From: an uncultured Clostridia bacterium
Lineage (GTDB): Bacteria > Bacillota > Clostridia > Peptostreptococcales > Anaerovoracaceae
Direction of reading: 5' to 3'
Assembly: GCA_934255435.1 (NCBI GenBank)
Contig: CAKQNZ010000031.1
Span: forward strand, 1-16,889
DNA length: 16,889 nt
Part shown: positions 5,936 to 12,739 of the stretch, piece after piece
Numbering within the stretch: position 1 is the stretch's first letter
Layout of the letters: each line of letters opens with the position of its first letter
Program-made: the position numbers and the translations under genes
The notes under the pieces: model-generated
The model's database searches: none
Told to the model about the DNA's origin: nothing
Seen by the model: only the letters and a program-made list of their open reading frames with translations

Positions 5936-7174
5936 TTATTCATCCATAGCTTTCTTTATGATCGCTGGAAGTCTGCGGCATTTATCTTCGGATATCGATG
6001 CCACTGAAACACGGAGTCCCTTGGCAAGAGGAACGATGAACACGCCTTCCTTTTCGAGTTTCCTGCTTATGGCGTCCGGGTCGTCGCACGGTATGGACAC
6101 GAAGAAACCTGCATCGAAAGGAACTATATCAAGGCTGACTTCCTCTGCAGCTTCTGTAAAGGCTCTGCCTCTTGATGCAAGCATATCACGGTAGTGAGCT
6201 CTCTCTGCATTGACACTGGCCAGCAGCTCCGGATCTCCGTAGATCCTGGAAAGTATCACCTGCGCCACCTTTGCACTGTTGGACCATGAACCTCTCGAAG
6301 AATATTCGCATACACGCTTGAATTCGTCTGCGATGGCTTCTGTACGGGCGATACAGATCATTGCTCCGCATCTCGTACCATAAAGAGTATATGTCTTGGA
6401 AAGGCTGTATGCCACTATGGATATCACGTTTTCCGGCAGTTCGTCCAGCTTAGGCAGGAATCTCCTGTATTCTTCTTCATCCCCTGCAAAATCTATATAT
6501 GCTGCATCCACCACTAAAGCTATGGCTTTGCCGCATTCTGCTGCTTTGTTCAGGACTGCTATGACTTTATCCCAGTCTTCGAGGGTCAGCGAGTATCCTG
6601 TAGGGTTGTGAGCCGGCGTATTGAGGATAGTGACGAGACTTTCCTGGCATGCCAGAAGCTCGTTCACCTTTACTTCGAAATCTCCTGCATTGAACTTCCT
6701 GTCCGCTGTGAAAAACTCGAATGTCGCTATACTCCTGCCGATCTCTCCTGCTATGGTGTTGTACGGAGCCCAGTGCCAGTCTGATGTCAGCACCTTGTCC
6801 CCGCCGGAAGAATAGTTCGCTATGACATTCCTCAGAGAACCTGTGCCACCGGGAGTGGCGACAGCTCTTGTATAACCCTTTGGGCGGTGATCTCCGAAAG
6901 CAGCCTGCTGCACATCTTCTCTGAAAGATGCGATGCCGCCTATCGGTGCATAATCCGCATAATCTCTCGGACTGAGGTGCTTGAACACTTTGTCCACCGA
7001 TGAAAGTACCACCAGCTCGCCGTTATCATCGAGCAGCGAGCCTATAGTCGCATTGATGACCTTGTCCGCACCCTTTTCGGCGATCATTGCTTTTGCCCTG
7101 TTGCTTATACCGAAGATCTTGTCCTCCTGCGGTATATGCCGTCCGTTTTCTCTTGCTAAAATGTATTCTGTCAT
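5936..7174 (-). CDS. Class I/II PLP-dependent aminotransferase
   Basis: This 412-residue fold-type I aminotransferase transfers an amino group between an amino acid and a 2-oxo acid using pyridoxal phosphate. Visible active-site elements are PGGTGSLRN (108-116, phosphate loop), the stacking aromatic in SDWHWAPY (131-138), N190 in HNPTG, D223 in VVDAAYIDF, the Schiff-base lysine K260 in SLSKTY, R268, and the C-terminal GLRVS arginine that normally binds the substrate carboxylate. It resembles the aspartate/aromatic group, but the amino-acid substrate cannot be assigned. The start is at ATG 7172-7174 after AAAAAGGAG. The longer in-frame start at 7303 lies inside the promoter. It is divergent from the SpoIIQ-like gene. 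No terminator separates it from ydbC. Confidence 0.92.
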   Translation of the reverse strand: MTEYILARENGRHIPQEDKIFGISNRAKAMIAEKGADKVINATIGSLLDDNGELVVLSSVDKVFKHLSPRDYADYAPIGGIASFREDVQQAAFGDHRPKGYTRAVATPGGTGSLRNVIANYSSGGDKVLTSDWHWAPYNTIAGEIGRSIATFEFFTADRKFNAGDFEVKVNELLACQESLVTILNTPAHNPTGYSLTLEDWDKVIAVLNKAAECGKAIALVVDAAYIDFAGDEEEYRRFLPKLDELPENVISIVAYSLSKTYTLYGTRCGAMICIARTEAIADEFKRVCEYSSRGSWSNSAKVAQVILSRIYGDPELLASVNAERAHYRDMLASRGRAFTEAAEEVSLDIVPFDAGFFVSIPCDDPDAISRKLEKEGVFIVPLAKGLRVSVASISEDKCRRLPAIIKKAMDE

Positions 7175-7222
7175 TTTTATACGCTCCTTTTTTACCATGT
7201 TCATATACTGATTATTACAGTT

Positions 7223-7256
7223 ACCGGTTCCGGCCTTTCCGGATAGTTCTGCCGGT
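7223..7256 (-). other. Nested CCGG hairpins in the aminotransferase leader
   Basis: The roughly 100-nt leader contains an outer stem ACCGG/CCGGT (7252-7256 with 7223-7227) enclosing TCCGG-AAAGG-CCGGA (7229-7243). Both stems are perfect. No T-box, known riboswitch core or U-run was recognised. A regulatory role is possible but unproven. Confidence 0.4.
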
Positions 7257-7280
7257 CTTTGCTGAAACCATACAGATATA

Positions 7281-7309
7281 ATTGTAACACTGCCCGGCAT
7301 CATCGTAAA
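7281..7309 (-). promoter_or_regulatory. Sigma-A-type promoter of the aminotransferase gene
   Basis: On the minus strand TTTACG (7304-7309) and TACAAT (7281-7286) are 17 bp apart. The -10 box matches five of six consensus bases and the -35 box four of six. Transcription would start near 7274, leaving a leader of about 100 nt. Confidence 0.65.
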
Positions 7310-7344
7310 CCGTGAAAATGCAGAAAATATCCATTACATCATAC

Positions 7345-7365
7345 AATTAATTTACAGTATTAATT
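7345..7365. repeat. AT-rich inverted repeat between the divergent genes
   Basis: AATTAAT and ATTAATT are perfect inverted arms separated by 7 bp (ttacagt). They lie in the only divergent intergenic region of the window, 44 bp upstream of the SpoIIQ-like start and 36 bp upstream of the aminotransferase -35 box. The 21-bp dyad has the size of a repressor operator. On the plus strand it is followed by CTGTTTTTCC, so it could also be a weak terminator. Confidence 0.4.
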
Positions 7366-7408
7366 CTGTTTTTCCTGTCGATAATATATACCATGGAGGA
7401 GAAAATAT

Positions 7409-8068
7409 ATGAGACAGGAAAAAAAACAGAAAGACAGGACTGCCGCTGCACTGGTACTCTGCTTCTGCCTTATGGCCCTGGTATCTGTATTTGTGGTGAA
7501 AGCCAGTATCGACAAGGTCAAGGATAATCTGCAGAGCACACGCAGCGCCGAGGTAGTCAAGAAAAAGCCTGCCGGCAAAAGCGATACATCCGCATCGAAA
7601 GAAAGCATCGTCGACAGCCGCAGCAGCGAAAGCGATGGCAAAAAAAACAGCAGTACAGATCATGACTTTATCATGCCCGTAAACGGCGAGATCATAATGA
7701 AATATTCTGCGGATATGCCGATATACTGGCCCACCCTCGACCAGTACATGACCCATGAAGGCATCGATATATCCGCACCTGAAAGCACAGGTGTCAAGGC
7801 CTGCGCCGGAGGCACCATCACAAAGATCGATGAAGATGACAGATTCGGTATCACCATGGAGATCAACCACGGAGACGGCGTCATTTCAGTCTACGGAAAT
7901 CTGTCCAGGGACGATATGGCCGAGCTGGGTCAGATCGTAAAGAAAGGCGATATCATAGGCAGGACAGGCAAAACGTCGATGTTCGAATACGACAGTCCCG
8001 CTCATCTGCATTTTGAAATAAAAAAAGACGAAGAGCCTGCCGACCCCGGAGAATATATCCCGCTGTGA
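7409..8068 (+). CDS. SpoIIQ-like membrane-anchored M23 (LytM) peptidase
   Basis: This 219-residue protein has a short basic N-terminus, one membrane helix (about 12-31), a Lys/Ser-rich linker (about 35-88) and an LytM/M23 domain (about 90-219). The zinc-site pattern is intact: H116 and D120 in THEGIDIS, H154 in INHGDG, and H199/H201 in HLHFEI. The domain resembles clostridial SpoIIQ closely, including WPTLDQYMTHEGIDIS and the spacing to HLHFEI. SpoIIQ works at the forespore membrane with SpoIIIAH during engulfment, and clostridial versions keep the metal ligands. A plain cell-wall endopeptidase is the alternative. GGAGGA (7395-7400) precedes the ATG by 8 nt. No partner gene is adjacent, and no convincing promoter of any sigma class was identified. 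Confidence 0.82.
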   Translation: MRQEKKQKDRTAAALVLCFCLMALVSVFVVKASIDKVKDNLQSTRSAEVVKKKPAGKSDTSASKESIVDSRSSESDGKKNSSTDHDFIMPVNGEIIMKYSADMPIYWPTLDQYMTHEGIDISAPESTGVKACAGGTITKIDEDDRFGITMEINHGDGVISVYGNLSRDDMAELGQIVKKGDIIGRTGKTSMFEYDSPAHLHFEIKKDEEPADPGEYIPL

Positions 8069-8102
8069 ACATATACCTCCGAATTGCCGGTATCCGCATC
8101 CG

Positions 8103-8145
8103 CCCCGGAATTGCACGCATATATGCGTTGTCTTCGGGGTTTTTC
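8103..8145 (+). terminator. Intrinsic terminator of the SpoIIQ-like gene
   Basis: The outer arms CCCCG/CGGGG (8103-8107 with 8135-8139) enclose a perfect 14-nt palindrome ACGCATATATGCGT (8115-8128). The plus strand then reads TTTTTCGTCTTTG. The U-run is only on the plus strand, so this ends the peptidase transcript rather than the convergent trmB one. Confidence 0.88.
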
Positions 8146-8150
8146 GTCTT

Positions 8151-8321
8151 TGTATCTTTATTCTTTTTTCATGGGATCATGCCCGGATATGCATATTTAC
8201 TGCAGACGTTCTGCACCGCCGAAAGTTTCCTGCATATATCTGGGATCAGCCGCTGCAAAAGGCTGTCCACTGAGCAGTATACTTTATCTGCATCCCGGAC
8301 CGGCCGTCTTGCTTGCCTGTA
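8151..8321. other. Convergent intergenic region downstream of trmB
   Basis: No gene is seen. Two hairpins occur in the trmB mRNA direction: GGACAGCC/GGCTGATCC with one bulged base (8261-8268 with 8243-8251), and TGCAGA-ACG-TCTGCA (8201-8215). Neither has a U-run, so a rho-independent end for the aroD-trmB transcript is not visible here. Confidence 0.4.
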
Positions 8322-8981
8322 TCAATCTATCCACAGTCTGACATAGTTGATGTTCTTGTCCCTGCCTCTGAAACGGTCTTCATACTCGGTGGTGGTCAGT
8401 CTCGATTCAAAGCTGCTGCCGTGCAGATCTCTTGTCTGCTGCTGTATGACAAGCCCGCAGGCTTCGATCTCTTCGAGGGTGAACTCGTAAAGTCCATCGT
8501 TGTCTGTTTTTATCTCGATGAAGCCTCCCGTTTTCACTGCTTTCCTGTAGTCCTCAAGACGCTTCCTGTATGTCAGCCTTCTTTTGGCGTGTCGTGCCTT
8601 GGGCCATGGATCGCTGAAATTCAGGTAGATACCGTCCAGGCTGTTTTCTGCAAAGAAATCGCTCATATCATCTATATACGACATTATGAATCTCAGATTA
8701 GGCAGCGCGTCTGTGCCGTACTGCTGCTGTCCCGCCTCGCAGGCTTTTTCGAGAGCTCTCAGTATCACTGTGTCCTGCCCCTCGACAGCTATGAAATCAC
8801 TGCCGGGTTCCTTCAGAGCCTTGCTGCAGATGAACTGTCCCTTGCCGCATCCTATTTCAAGAAAAAGCGGTCGCTCTCCGCTGAAATGCTCTTTCCAGCC
8901 TTCACCTTCAGGCTCATTTATCATCTGATCCGAATAGTTCTGCAGCCTCGCTTCAAGATCCTTTGGTTTTCTCTGTCTCAT
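8322..8981 (-). CDS. trmB: tRNA (guanine-N7-)-methyltransferase
   Basis: TrmB uses S-adenosylmethionine to form m7G at position 46 in the variable loop of many tRNAs. The 219-residue protein has the family's usual length and signatures: the SAM-binding motif LEIGCGKGQF (41-50), the acidic end of strand two (VEGQD, 66-70), the catalytic-region NFSDPWPKARHAKRR (121-135) and KTDNDGLYE (158-166). The ATG 8979-8981 is chosen because it begins at the true MRQRKPKDLE N-terminus and forms an ATGA overlap with the ecfT stop. Longer frames upstream lie inside ecfT. The AGAGAG before it is a weak ribosome site, which fits translational coupling. It is the last gene of the aroD-ecf-trmB unit. Confidence 0.95.
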   Translation of the reverse strand: MRQRKPKDLEARLQNYSDQMINEPEGEGWKEHFSGERPLFLEIGCGKGQFICSKALKEPGSDFIAVEGQDTVILRALEKACEAGQQQYGTDALPNLRFIMSYIDDMSDFFAENSLDGIYLNFSDPWPKARHAKRRLTYRKRLEDYRKAVKTGGFIEIKTDNDGLYEFTLEEIEACGLVIQQQTRDLHGSSFESRLTTTEYEDRFRGRDKNINYVRLWID

Positions 8982-9778
8982 ATGAAAATTCTCTCTAAAA
9001 CTATGATAGCAAGAAAAATAACGAAAACTGCCGATGCTGCTATATCTCTGCCGCATATCTTCATACCGTTCATCCTGGTACGTCTGATATTGCCGCCGTA
9101 GCATCTGGCCTCCATAGCCATGGCAAGATCCTGGGCTATCCTGAATGCACTGATGAACAGCGGTACAAGTATAGGTATCAGCGCCTTGGCTCTGTTTATG
9201 ATATTTCCGCTTTCGAAATCTGCACCTCTCGCCTGCTGCGCTTTCATTATCTTGTCGGTTTCCTCAAGGAGCGTAGGTATGAATCTCAGCGCTATGGTCA
9301 TCATCATCGCCAGTTCATGGGCAGGCAGACCAAAGCGTTTGAATGGCGAAAGCAGCGCCTCTATACCGTCCGTAAGGCTTATTGGCTTTGTAGTCAGCGT
9401 CAGCAGTGACGAACCTATTATCAGCAGTACCAGTCTCACAGCCATGAAAACAGCGGTCCTTAGCCCTTCTTTTGATATTTCAAGTATCCACAGTGATACC
9501 AGAACCTCACCTTTTATCATGAACATATTCAGTATGAATGTGAACAATATTATCAGGAACACAGGTTTCAGTCCTCTGAGTATGAACTTCACCGGCACCC
9601 TGGAAACTGCAGTCACTACAGCCAGGCCTGCGAAGGCTATGGCGAATCCTATGAAATCCCTGACTATGAAAAGTGCCACTATGTAGAGCACTGTTGCCAC
9701 TATCTTGATACGCGGGTCCAGCCTGTGGACCAGTGAATTCCCGGGATAGTACTGCCCGAGGGTAATATCTCTTATCAT
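8978..9778 (-). CDS. ecfT: ECF transporter transmembrane subunit EcfT
   Basis: EcfT is the integral membrane scaffold that links the two ATPases to exchangeable substrate-binding S proteins for vitamins and metals. The 266-residue protein starts with the family's MIRDITLGQYYPGNSLVHRLDP-like N-terminus and has several hydrophobic segments (about 25-58, 70-90, 108-130, 200-215, 245-263). It has the cytosolic coupling helices with ARG at 183-185 and ARC at 224-226 (in EARCYGG), the Ala-Arg motifs that contact EcfA1 and EcfA2. Its start overlaps the ecfA2 stop by 4 nt and its stop overlaps the trmB start by 4 nt. No S-component gene is present, so it is predicted to be a shared (group II) module. 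Confidence 0.95.
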   Translation of the reverse strand: MIRDITLGQYYPGNSLVHRLDPRIKIVATVLYIVALFIVRDFIGFAIAFAGLAVVTAVSRVPVKFILRGLKPVFLIILFTFILNMFMIKGEVLVSLWILEISKEGLRTAVFMAVRLVLLIIGSSLLTLTTKPISLTDGIEALLSPFKRFGLPAHELAMMMTIALRFIPTLLEETDKIMKAQQARGADFESGNIINRAKALIPILVPLFISAFRIAQDLAMAMEARCYGGNIRRTRMNGMKICGRDIAASAVFVIFLAIIVLERIFI

Positions 9779-10641
9779 TTATCCGAACCTTTACTTTTCA
9801 AAACTTCTGCGATACTGTCCGCTGCTTCATCCATCGTAACAGGAACTCCCGGAATGCTGAGCCCGGATCTGCGCAGTTTTACGACAAGCTCCATGGAATC
9901 AGGCAATGCCAGCCCGATCTCTTTGAGTTCCTTCTCATGGGAGAACACTTCCGACGGCGTGCCGCTCATCCTGAGCCTGCCGTGATCCATGACCATGACT
10001 TTATCGGACATCCTTGCGATATCATTCATATTGTGGGACACCAGGAAGATTATATTGTTTTCCCTGCGGTGTATCGTTTCCACCATATCAAGGATATCGT
10101 GATGAGCTCTCGGATTCAGCCCTGCTGTCGGCTCGTCCAGTATCAGGACTTCCGGCTTCATGGCTATGACTCCTGCAATAGCGACTCTTCGTTTCTGTCC
10201 TCCGGAAAGATCGAAGGGCGATGCGTCCTTCACAGCATCGTAGTCCAGCCCCACAAGGCCTATCGCCTCTCTGACACGTTCTTCTATCTCGTCTTCAGGA
10301 AGCCCCAGGTTTCCCGGTCCGAAGGCTACATCTTTGGCCACTGTCTCTTCGAAAAGCTGATATTCCGGATACTGGAACACAAGCCCTATCCTGCGTCGTA
10401 TATCACGCATGACGACGCCCGGTGATGTTATATCCACTCCTCCGACTACGATCTGCCCGCTGTTTGGCTTGAGCAGTCCGTTGAGGTGCTGCAGCAGCGT
10501 TGACTTTCCGGAGCCTGTATGCCCGATTATGCCCACCATGCAGCCGTCTTCCACGCTGAAGCTGACATCGTCCAGTGCTTTGGATTCAAAAGGCAGTCCT
10601 TCATTGTATATATGTGTTAAATTCTTTACTTCTATTGACAT
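9775..10641 (-). CDS. ecfA2: ECF transporter ATPase EcfA2
   Basis: This 288-residue ABC ATPase powers the ECF module together with EcfA1. All nucleotide-site elements are present in order: Walker A GHTGSGKS (40-47), Q-loop Q90 in VFQYPEYQLFEETV, signature LSGGQ (145-149), Walker B LILDEP with catalytic E170, and switch histidine H203 in VSHNMND. The FQYPEYQLFEETV segment is characteristic of the A2 paralogue. Its start lies 10 nt inside the end of ecfA1 and its stop overlaps ecfT, which favours balanced synthesis of the complex. The C-terminal extension (about 225-288) is typical of the Ecf ATPases. Confidence 0.95.
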   Translation of the reverse strand: MSIEVKNLTHIYNEGLPFESKALDDVSFSVEDGCMVGIIGHTGSGKSTLLQHLNGLLKPNSGQIVVGGVDITSPGVVMRDIRRRIGLVFQYPEYQLFEETVAKDVAFGPGNLGLPEDEIEERVREAIGLVGLDYDAVKDASPFDLSGGQKRRVAIAGVIAMKPEVLILDEPTAGLNPRAHHDILDMVETIHRRENNIIFLVSHNMNDIARMSDKVMVMDHGRLRMSGTPSEVFSHEKELKEIGLALPDSMELVVKLRRSGLSIPGVPVTMDEAADSIAEVLKSKGSDK

Positions 10642-11462
10642 AAAAATCCCACCATATCCTCTTCTGTAAGAATATCTTCAGGCACGTCGATGCCACGCTC
10701 TCTCAGCTTCATAGCCAGGTCCACTGCCGGAGGCACGTCAAGACTCAGTGCTTTGAGCTCATCTGCTCTTCTGAATATCTCCTCAGGGGTCCCTGTCATC
10801 TTCACATGTCCGTTGTCCAGCACGACGATCTTGTCCGCCTGGGCGGCTTCCTCCATGAAATGCGTTATCAGCAGCGTGGTTATGCCTTTGCTGTTGAGCT
10901 GTTTCACTATGGAAAGCACTTCGTGTCTGCCTCTTGGGTCCAGCATGGCTGTAGGCTCGTCGAAAACTATACATTCAGGCTCCATGGCAACTGCTCCTGC
11001 GATGGCTATCCTCTGCTTTTGTCCTCCGGAAAGCATATGCGGAGCTTTCTTCCTGTATTCGTACATCTCAACGCCTTTCAGGGCTTCATCCACCCTGCGC
11101 CTTATCTCTGCCGGGTCTATGCCAAGGTTCTCCGGACCAAACGCCACATCGTCCTCAACGATGGACGATACTATCTGGTTGTCCGGATTCTGGAACACCA
11201 TGGCAACTTTCTGACGGACATCCCACAGCGTGTCCTGCTGTGATGTGTCCAGGCCGTCAACGTATATCTTTCCCGATGTCGGCACCAGCAGTCCGTTTAT
11301 GTTCTTCGCCAGCGTGGACTTGCCTGAACCGTTCTGCCCTATGACAGCAGTAAAGCTGCCGCGTTCGACAGTGAACGAGATCCCGTCGATAGCACGGACA
11401 GCCTCTCCGCTTTCTTTCGTATATTCAAATACCAGATCTTCTATTTTTATGAAATCTGTCAT
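10632..11462 (-). CDS. ecfA1: ECF transporter ATPase EcfA1
   Basis: The 276-residue partner ATPase has Walker A GQNGSGKS (42-49), Q-loop Q91 in VFQNPDNQIV, signature LSGGQ (144-148), Walker B CIVFDEP with E169, and switch histidine H201 in LITHFMEEA. The FQNPDNQ segment marks it as the A1 paralogue. ATG 11460-11462 follows AAAGGA by about 6 nt. It lies 83 nt downstream of aroD with no terminator between them. In many Bacillota, ecfA1-ecfA2-ecfT sits between rplQ and truA in the ribosomal region; here it is coupled to aroD and trmB instead. Confidence 0.95.
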   Translation of the reverse strand: MTDFIKIEDLVFEYTKESGEAVRAIDGISFTVERGSFTAVIGQNGSGKSTLAKNINGLLVPTSGKIYVDGLDTSQQDTLWDVRQKVAMVFQNPDNQIVSSIVEDDVAFGPENLGIDPAEIRRRVDEALKGVEMYEYRKKAPHMLSGGQKQRIAIAGAVAMEPECIVFDEPTAMLDPRGRHEVLSIVKQLNSKGITTLLITHFMEEAAQADKIVVLDNGHVKMTGTPEEIFRRADELKALSLDVPPAVDLAMKLRERGIDVPEDILTEEDMVGFLCQ

Positions 11463-11545
11463 CCGTTTTCCTTTCGTTCGGCCTGCTGCAGGTACATATG
11501 TCCGTGCAGCTCAGGCGGCTTTAGAAGGCCGGTCCTGCCACTATA

Positions 11546-12355
11546 TCAGTCCTGCTGAGGTCCGTAATAGTCGTCCAGCCACTTTTTCATTGTGAATGTA
11601 TCTGTCTGTCCCGGTGCGGATGCTGCTGCTCCTGCTGCAAAAGTGATACAGGATCCGTATCTTCCTGCTGCTACCCTTGTGCTCCTGCCCCATTCACCCA
11701 TGGCGATAGTCACAAGCGGCCCTATGCCGTTTCTTGTCAGCAGTGCTGTGGCTTTGAGCAGGTTCTCTGCATCCTCCTTGCTGTTTGCCGTTGCCGCCAG
11801 CTTGCTGACATCAGCTCCCAGTTCGTGCATCTTTCTGATCAGGTTCACGATCTCATCAGGCGCCAGCATCCTTTCAAAATCGTGATACGATAATATAGCT
11901 CTGCAGCCGTATTTATGTATCTCCTCTATCTGTGATCTCAGACTGTACTCGTCAAATGTGTCATTTTCATCAAAAATCTCAATGTCTATGAAATCCACCA
12001 GCTGCGACTGGGCTACAAGATCCCTTATGCTGTCGTGCTGCACTCTGCTGATGTCTACCATGCCGCCCTGTCCTCTGCTTCTTATAGTGAAGATTATCGG
12101 CATGCCTGCTGCGATGTAGTTTATATCATCAAGGAGCTTTATCATTTCAAGATAGGTATCCTTGTCCTGCAGTTTCTCATCCAGATCCTCTATAGCCGAC
12201 AGATAATAGTCCGCCCTCCATTCTATGATATCACAGGGCAGATTTTCTCTGACTATCTCACATTCCCTGATTATATCCTCCGGGGATGTGCTTATTATAG
12301 GAACAGCTACTTTAGGTCTCCCGGGCTGTAAAACCAAATCTTTTACTTTCAACAT
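11546..12355 (-). CDS. aroD: Type I 3-dehydroquinate dehydratase
   Basis: AroD removes water from 3-dehydroquinate through a Schiff base, giving 3-dehydroshikimate in the shikimate pathway. The 269-residue protein shows the type I active site: E45 and R47 in IEWRADY, R92 in FTIRS, E126 in FIDIEIF, catalytic H158 in LSYHDF, Schiff-base K185 in VSKLAATAN, R227 in GRSTRVAAGRYGS, and the lid S246/Q250 in SAPGQ. Numbering is from ATG 12353-12355. That start follows AAAGGA by about 9-10 nt and begins MLKVKDLVLQ, a family-like N-terminus; the longer frame would start inside the promoter. No other aromatic-pathway gene is nearby. It probably heads the transcript that continues into the ecf genes. Confidence 0.93.
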   Translation of the reverse strand: MLKVKDLVLQPGRPKVAVPIISTSPEDIIRECEIVRENLPCDIIEWRADYYLSAIEDLDEKLQDKDTYLEMIKLLDDINYIAAGMPIIFTIRSRGQGGMVDISRVQHDSIRDLVAQSQLVDFIDIEIFDENDTFDEYSLRSQIEEIHKYGCRAILSYHDFERMLAPDEIVNLIRKMHELGADVSKLAATANSKEDAENLLKATALLTRNGIGPLVTIAMGEWGRSTRVAAGRYGSCITFAAGAAASAPGQTDTFTMKKWLDDYYGPQQD

Positions 12356-12399
12356 ATCAAAGTATCCTTTCCGTATCTGTCTATCCCCATCACTGAAAT

Positions 12400-12428
12400 A
12401 TTCTAACACCTTTTTACAGCTTTGAAAA
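12400..12428 (-). promoter_or_regulatory. Probable sigma-A promoter of the aroD-ecf-trmB unit
   Basis: On the minus strand TTTTCA (12423-12428) and TAGAAT (12400-12405) are 17 bp apart, matching four and five consensus bases. Transcription would start near 12393 with a leader of about 38 nt. A second, perfect TATAAT (12469-12474) lies upstream without a credible -35 box and could serve as an alternative. Confidence 0.6.
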
Positions 12429-12639
12429 GTGTAAGAATATGGAGTTTATGCGAAATCGAAAAAAACACATTATACGATGATGACAGTATCAGTCCTTCTG
12501 CCTGACTGTACTGTTCAAAGGCTGCATCACCCCGGATACAGTGCCGCCCAGGCGGCTTATGCAAAAGCATACGGCTCAGCTGCTGCTTTCCCGGAATATC
12601 ATATCTTGCCATCGTCCAGCCGTTTACCCGCTGGACTGC
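12429..12639. other. Hairpin-rich region between the adhesin terminator and aroD promoter
   Basis: No convincing gene is seen. In the minus-strand direction it holds GTCCAGC/GCTGGAC (12630-12636 with 12614-12620, 9-nt loop), then ATGC-TTTT-GCAT, then GCCGCC-TG-GGCGGC followed by GGCACTGTA, and CAGTC/GACTG arms near 12485-12507. An open frame of 96 codons on the minus strand (12693-12403) crosses the terminator and the aroD promoter, lacks any family signature, and was not called. Confidence 0.4.
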
Positions 12640-12684
12640 AATACACAAAACTGCTGCACCGGCGTGTTTCTCCGGTGCAGCAGT
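12640..12684 (-). terminator. Strong intrinsic terminator of the surface-protein gene
   Basis: A perfect 13-bp stem, ACTGCTGCACCGG with CCGGTGCAGCAGT (12672-12684 with 12650-12662 in the minus direction; 9-nt loop), is followed on the minus strand by TTTGTGTATT; the last stem T and this tail form a four-U run. It lies 56 nt after the stop codon of the large surface protein. Confidence 0.9.
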
Positions 12685-12739
12685 CTTTATCATGCTGTTT
12701 ATCAGCTGATCATATCATGTTTTTGTCACAGCCTGCCTG

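Noticed and set aside
7175..7303. 43-residue N-terminal extension of the aminotransferase from 7303
   Set aside because: The start lies in the promoter spacer, while ATG 7174 follows an AAGGAG site and gives a normal family N-terminus.
7310..7408. Sporulation sigma-factor promoter for the SpoIIQ-like gene (a CATACAAT word is present at 7340-7347)
   Set aside because: No matching -35 element occurs at the right spacing for a SigE promoter, and no SigF-like pair was found.
8103..8145. Bidirectional terminator serving trmB as well
   Set aside because: The U-run is present only on the plus-strand side of the stem.
8313..9101. Plus-strand open frame opposite trmB and the end of ecfT
   Set aside because: Both underlying minus-strand genes have full catalytic motifs; the antisense frame has none.
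12403..12693. Minus-strand open frame of 96 codons upstream of aroD
   Set aside because: It runs through the adhesin terminator and the aroD promoter, has no good ribosome site and no recognisable motif.
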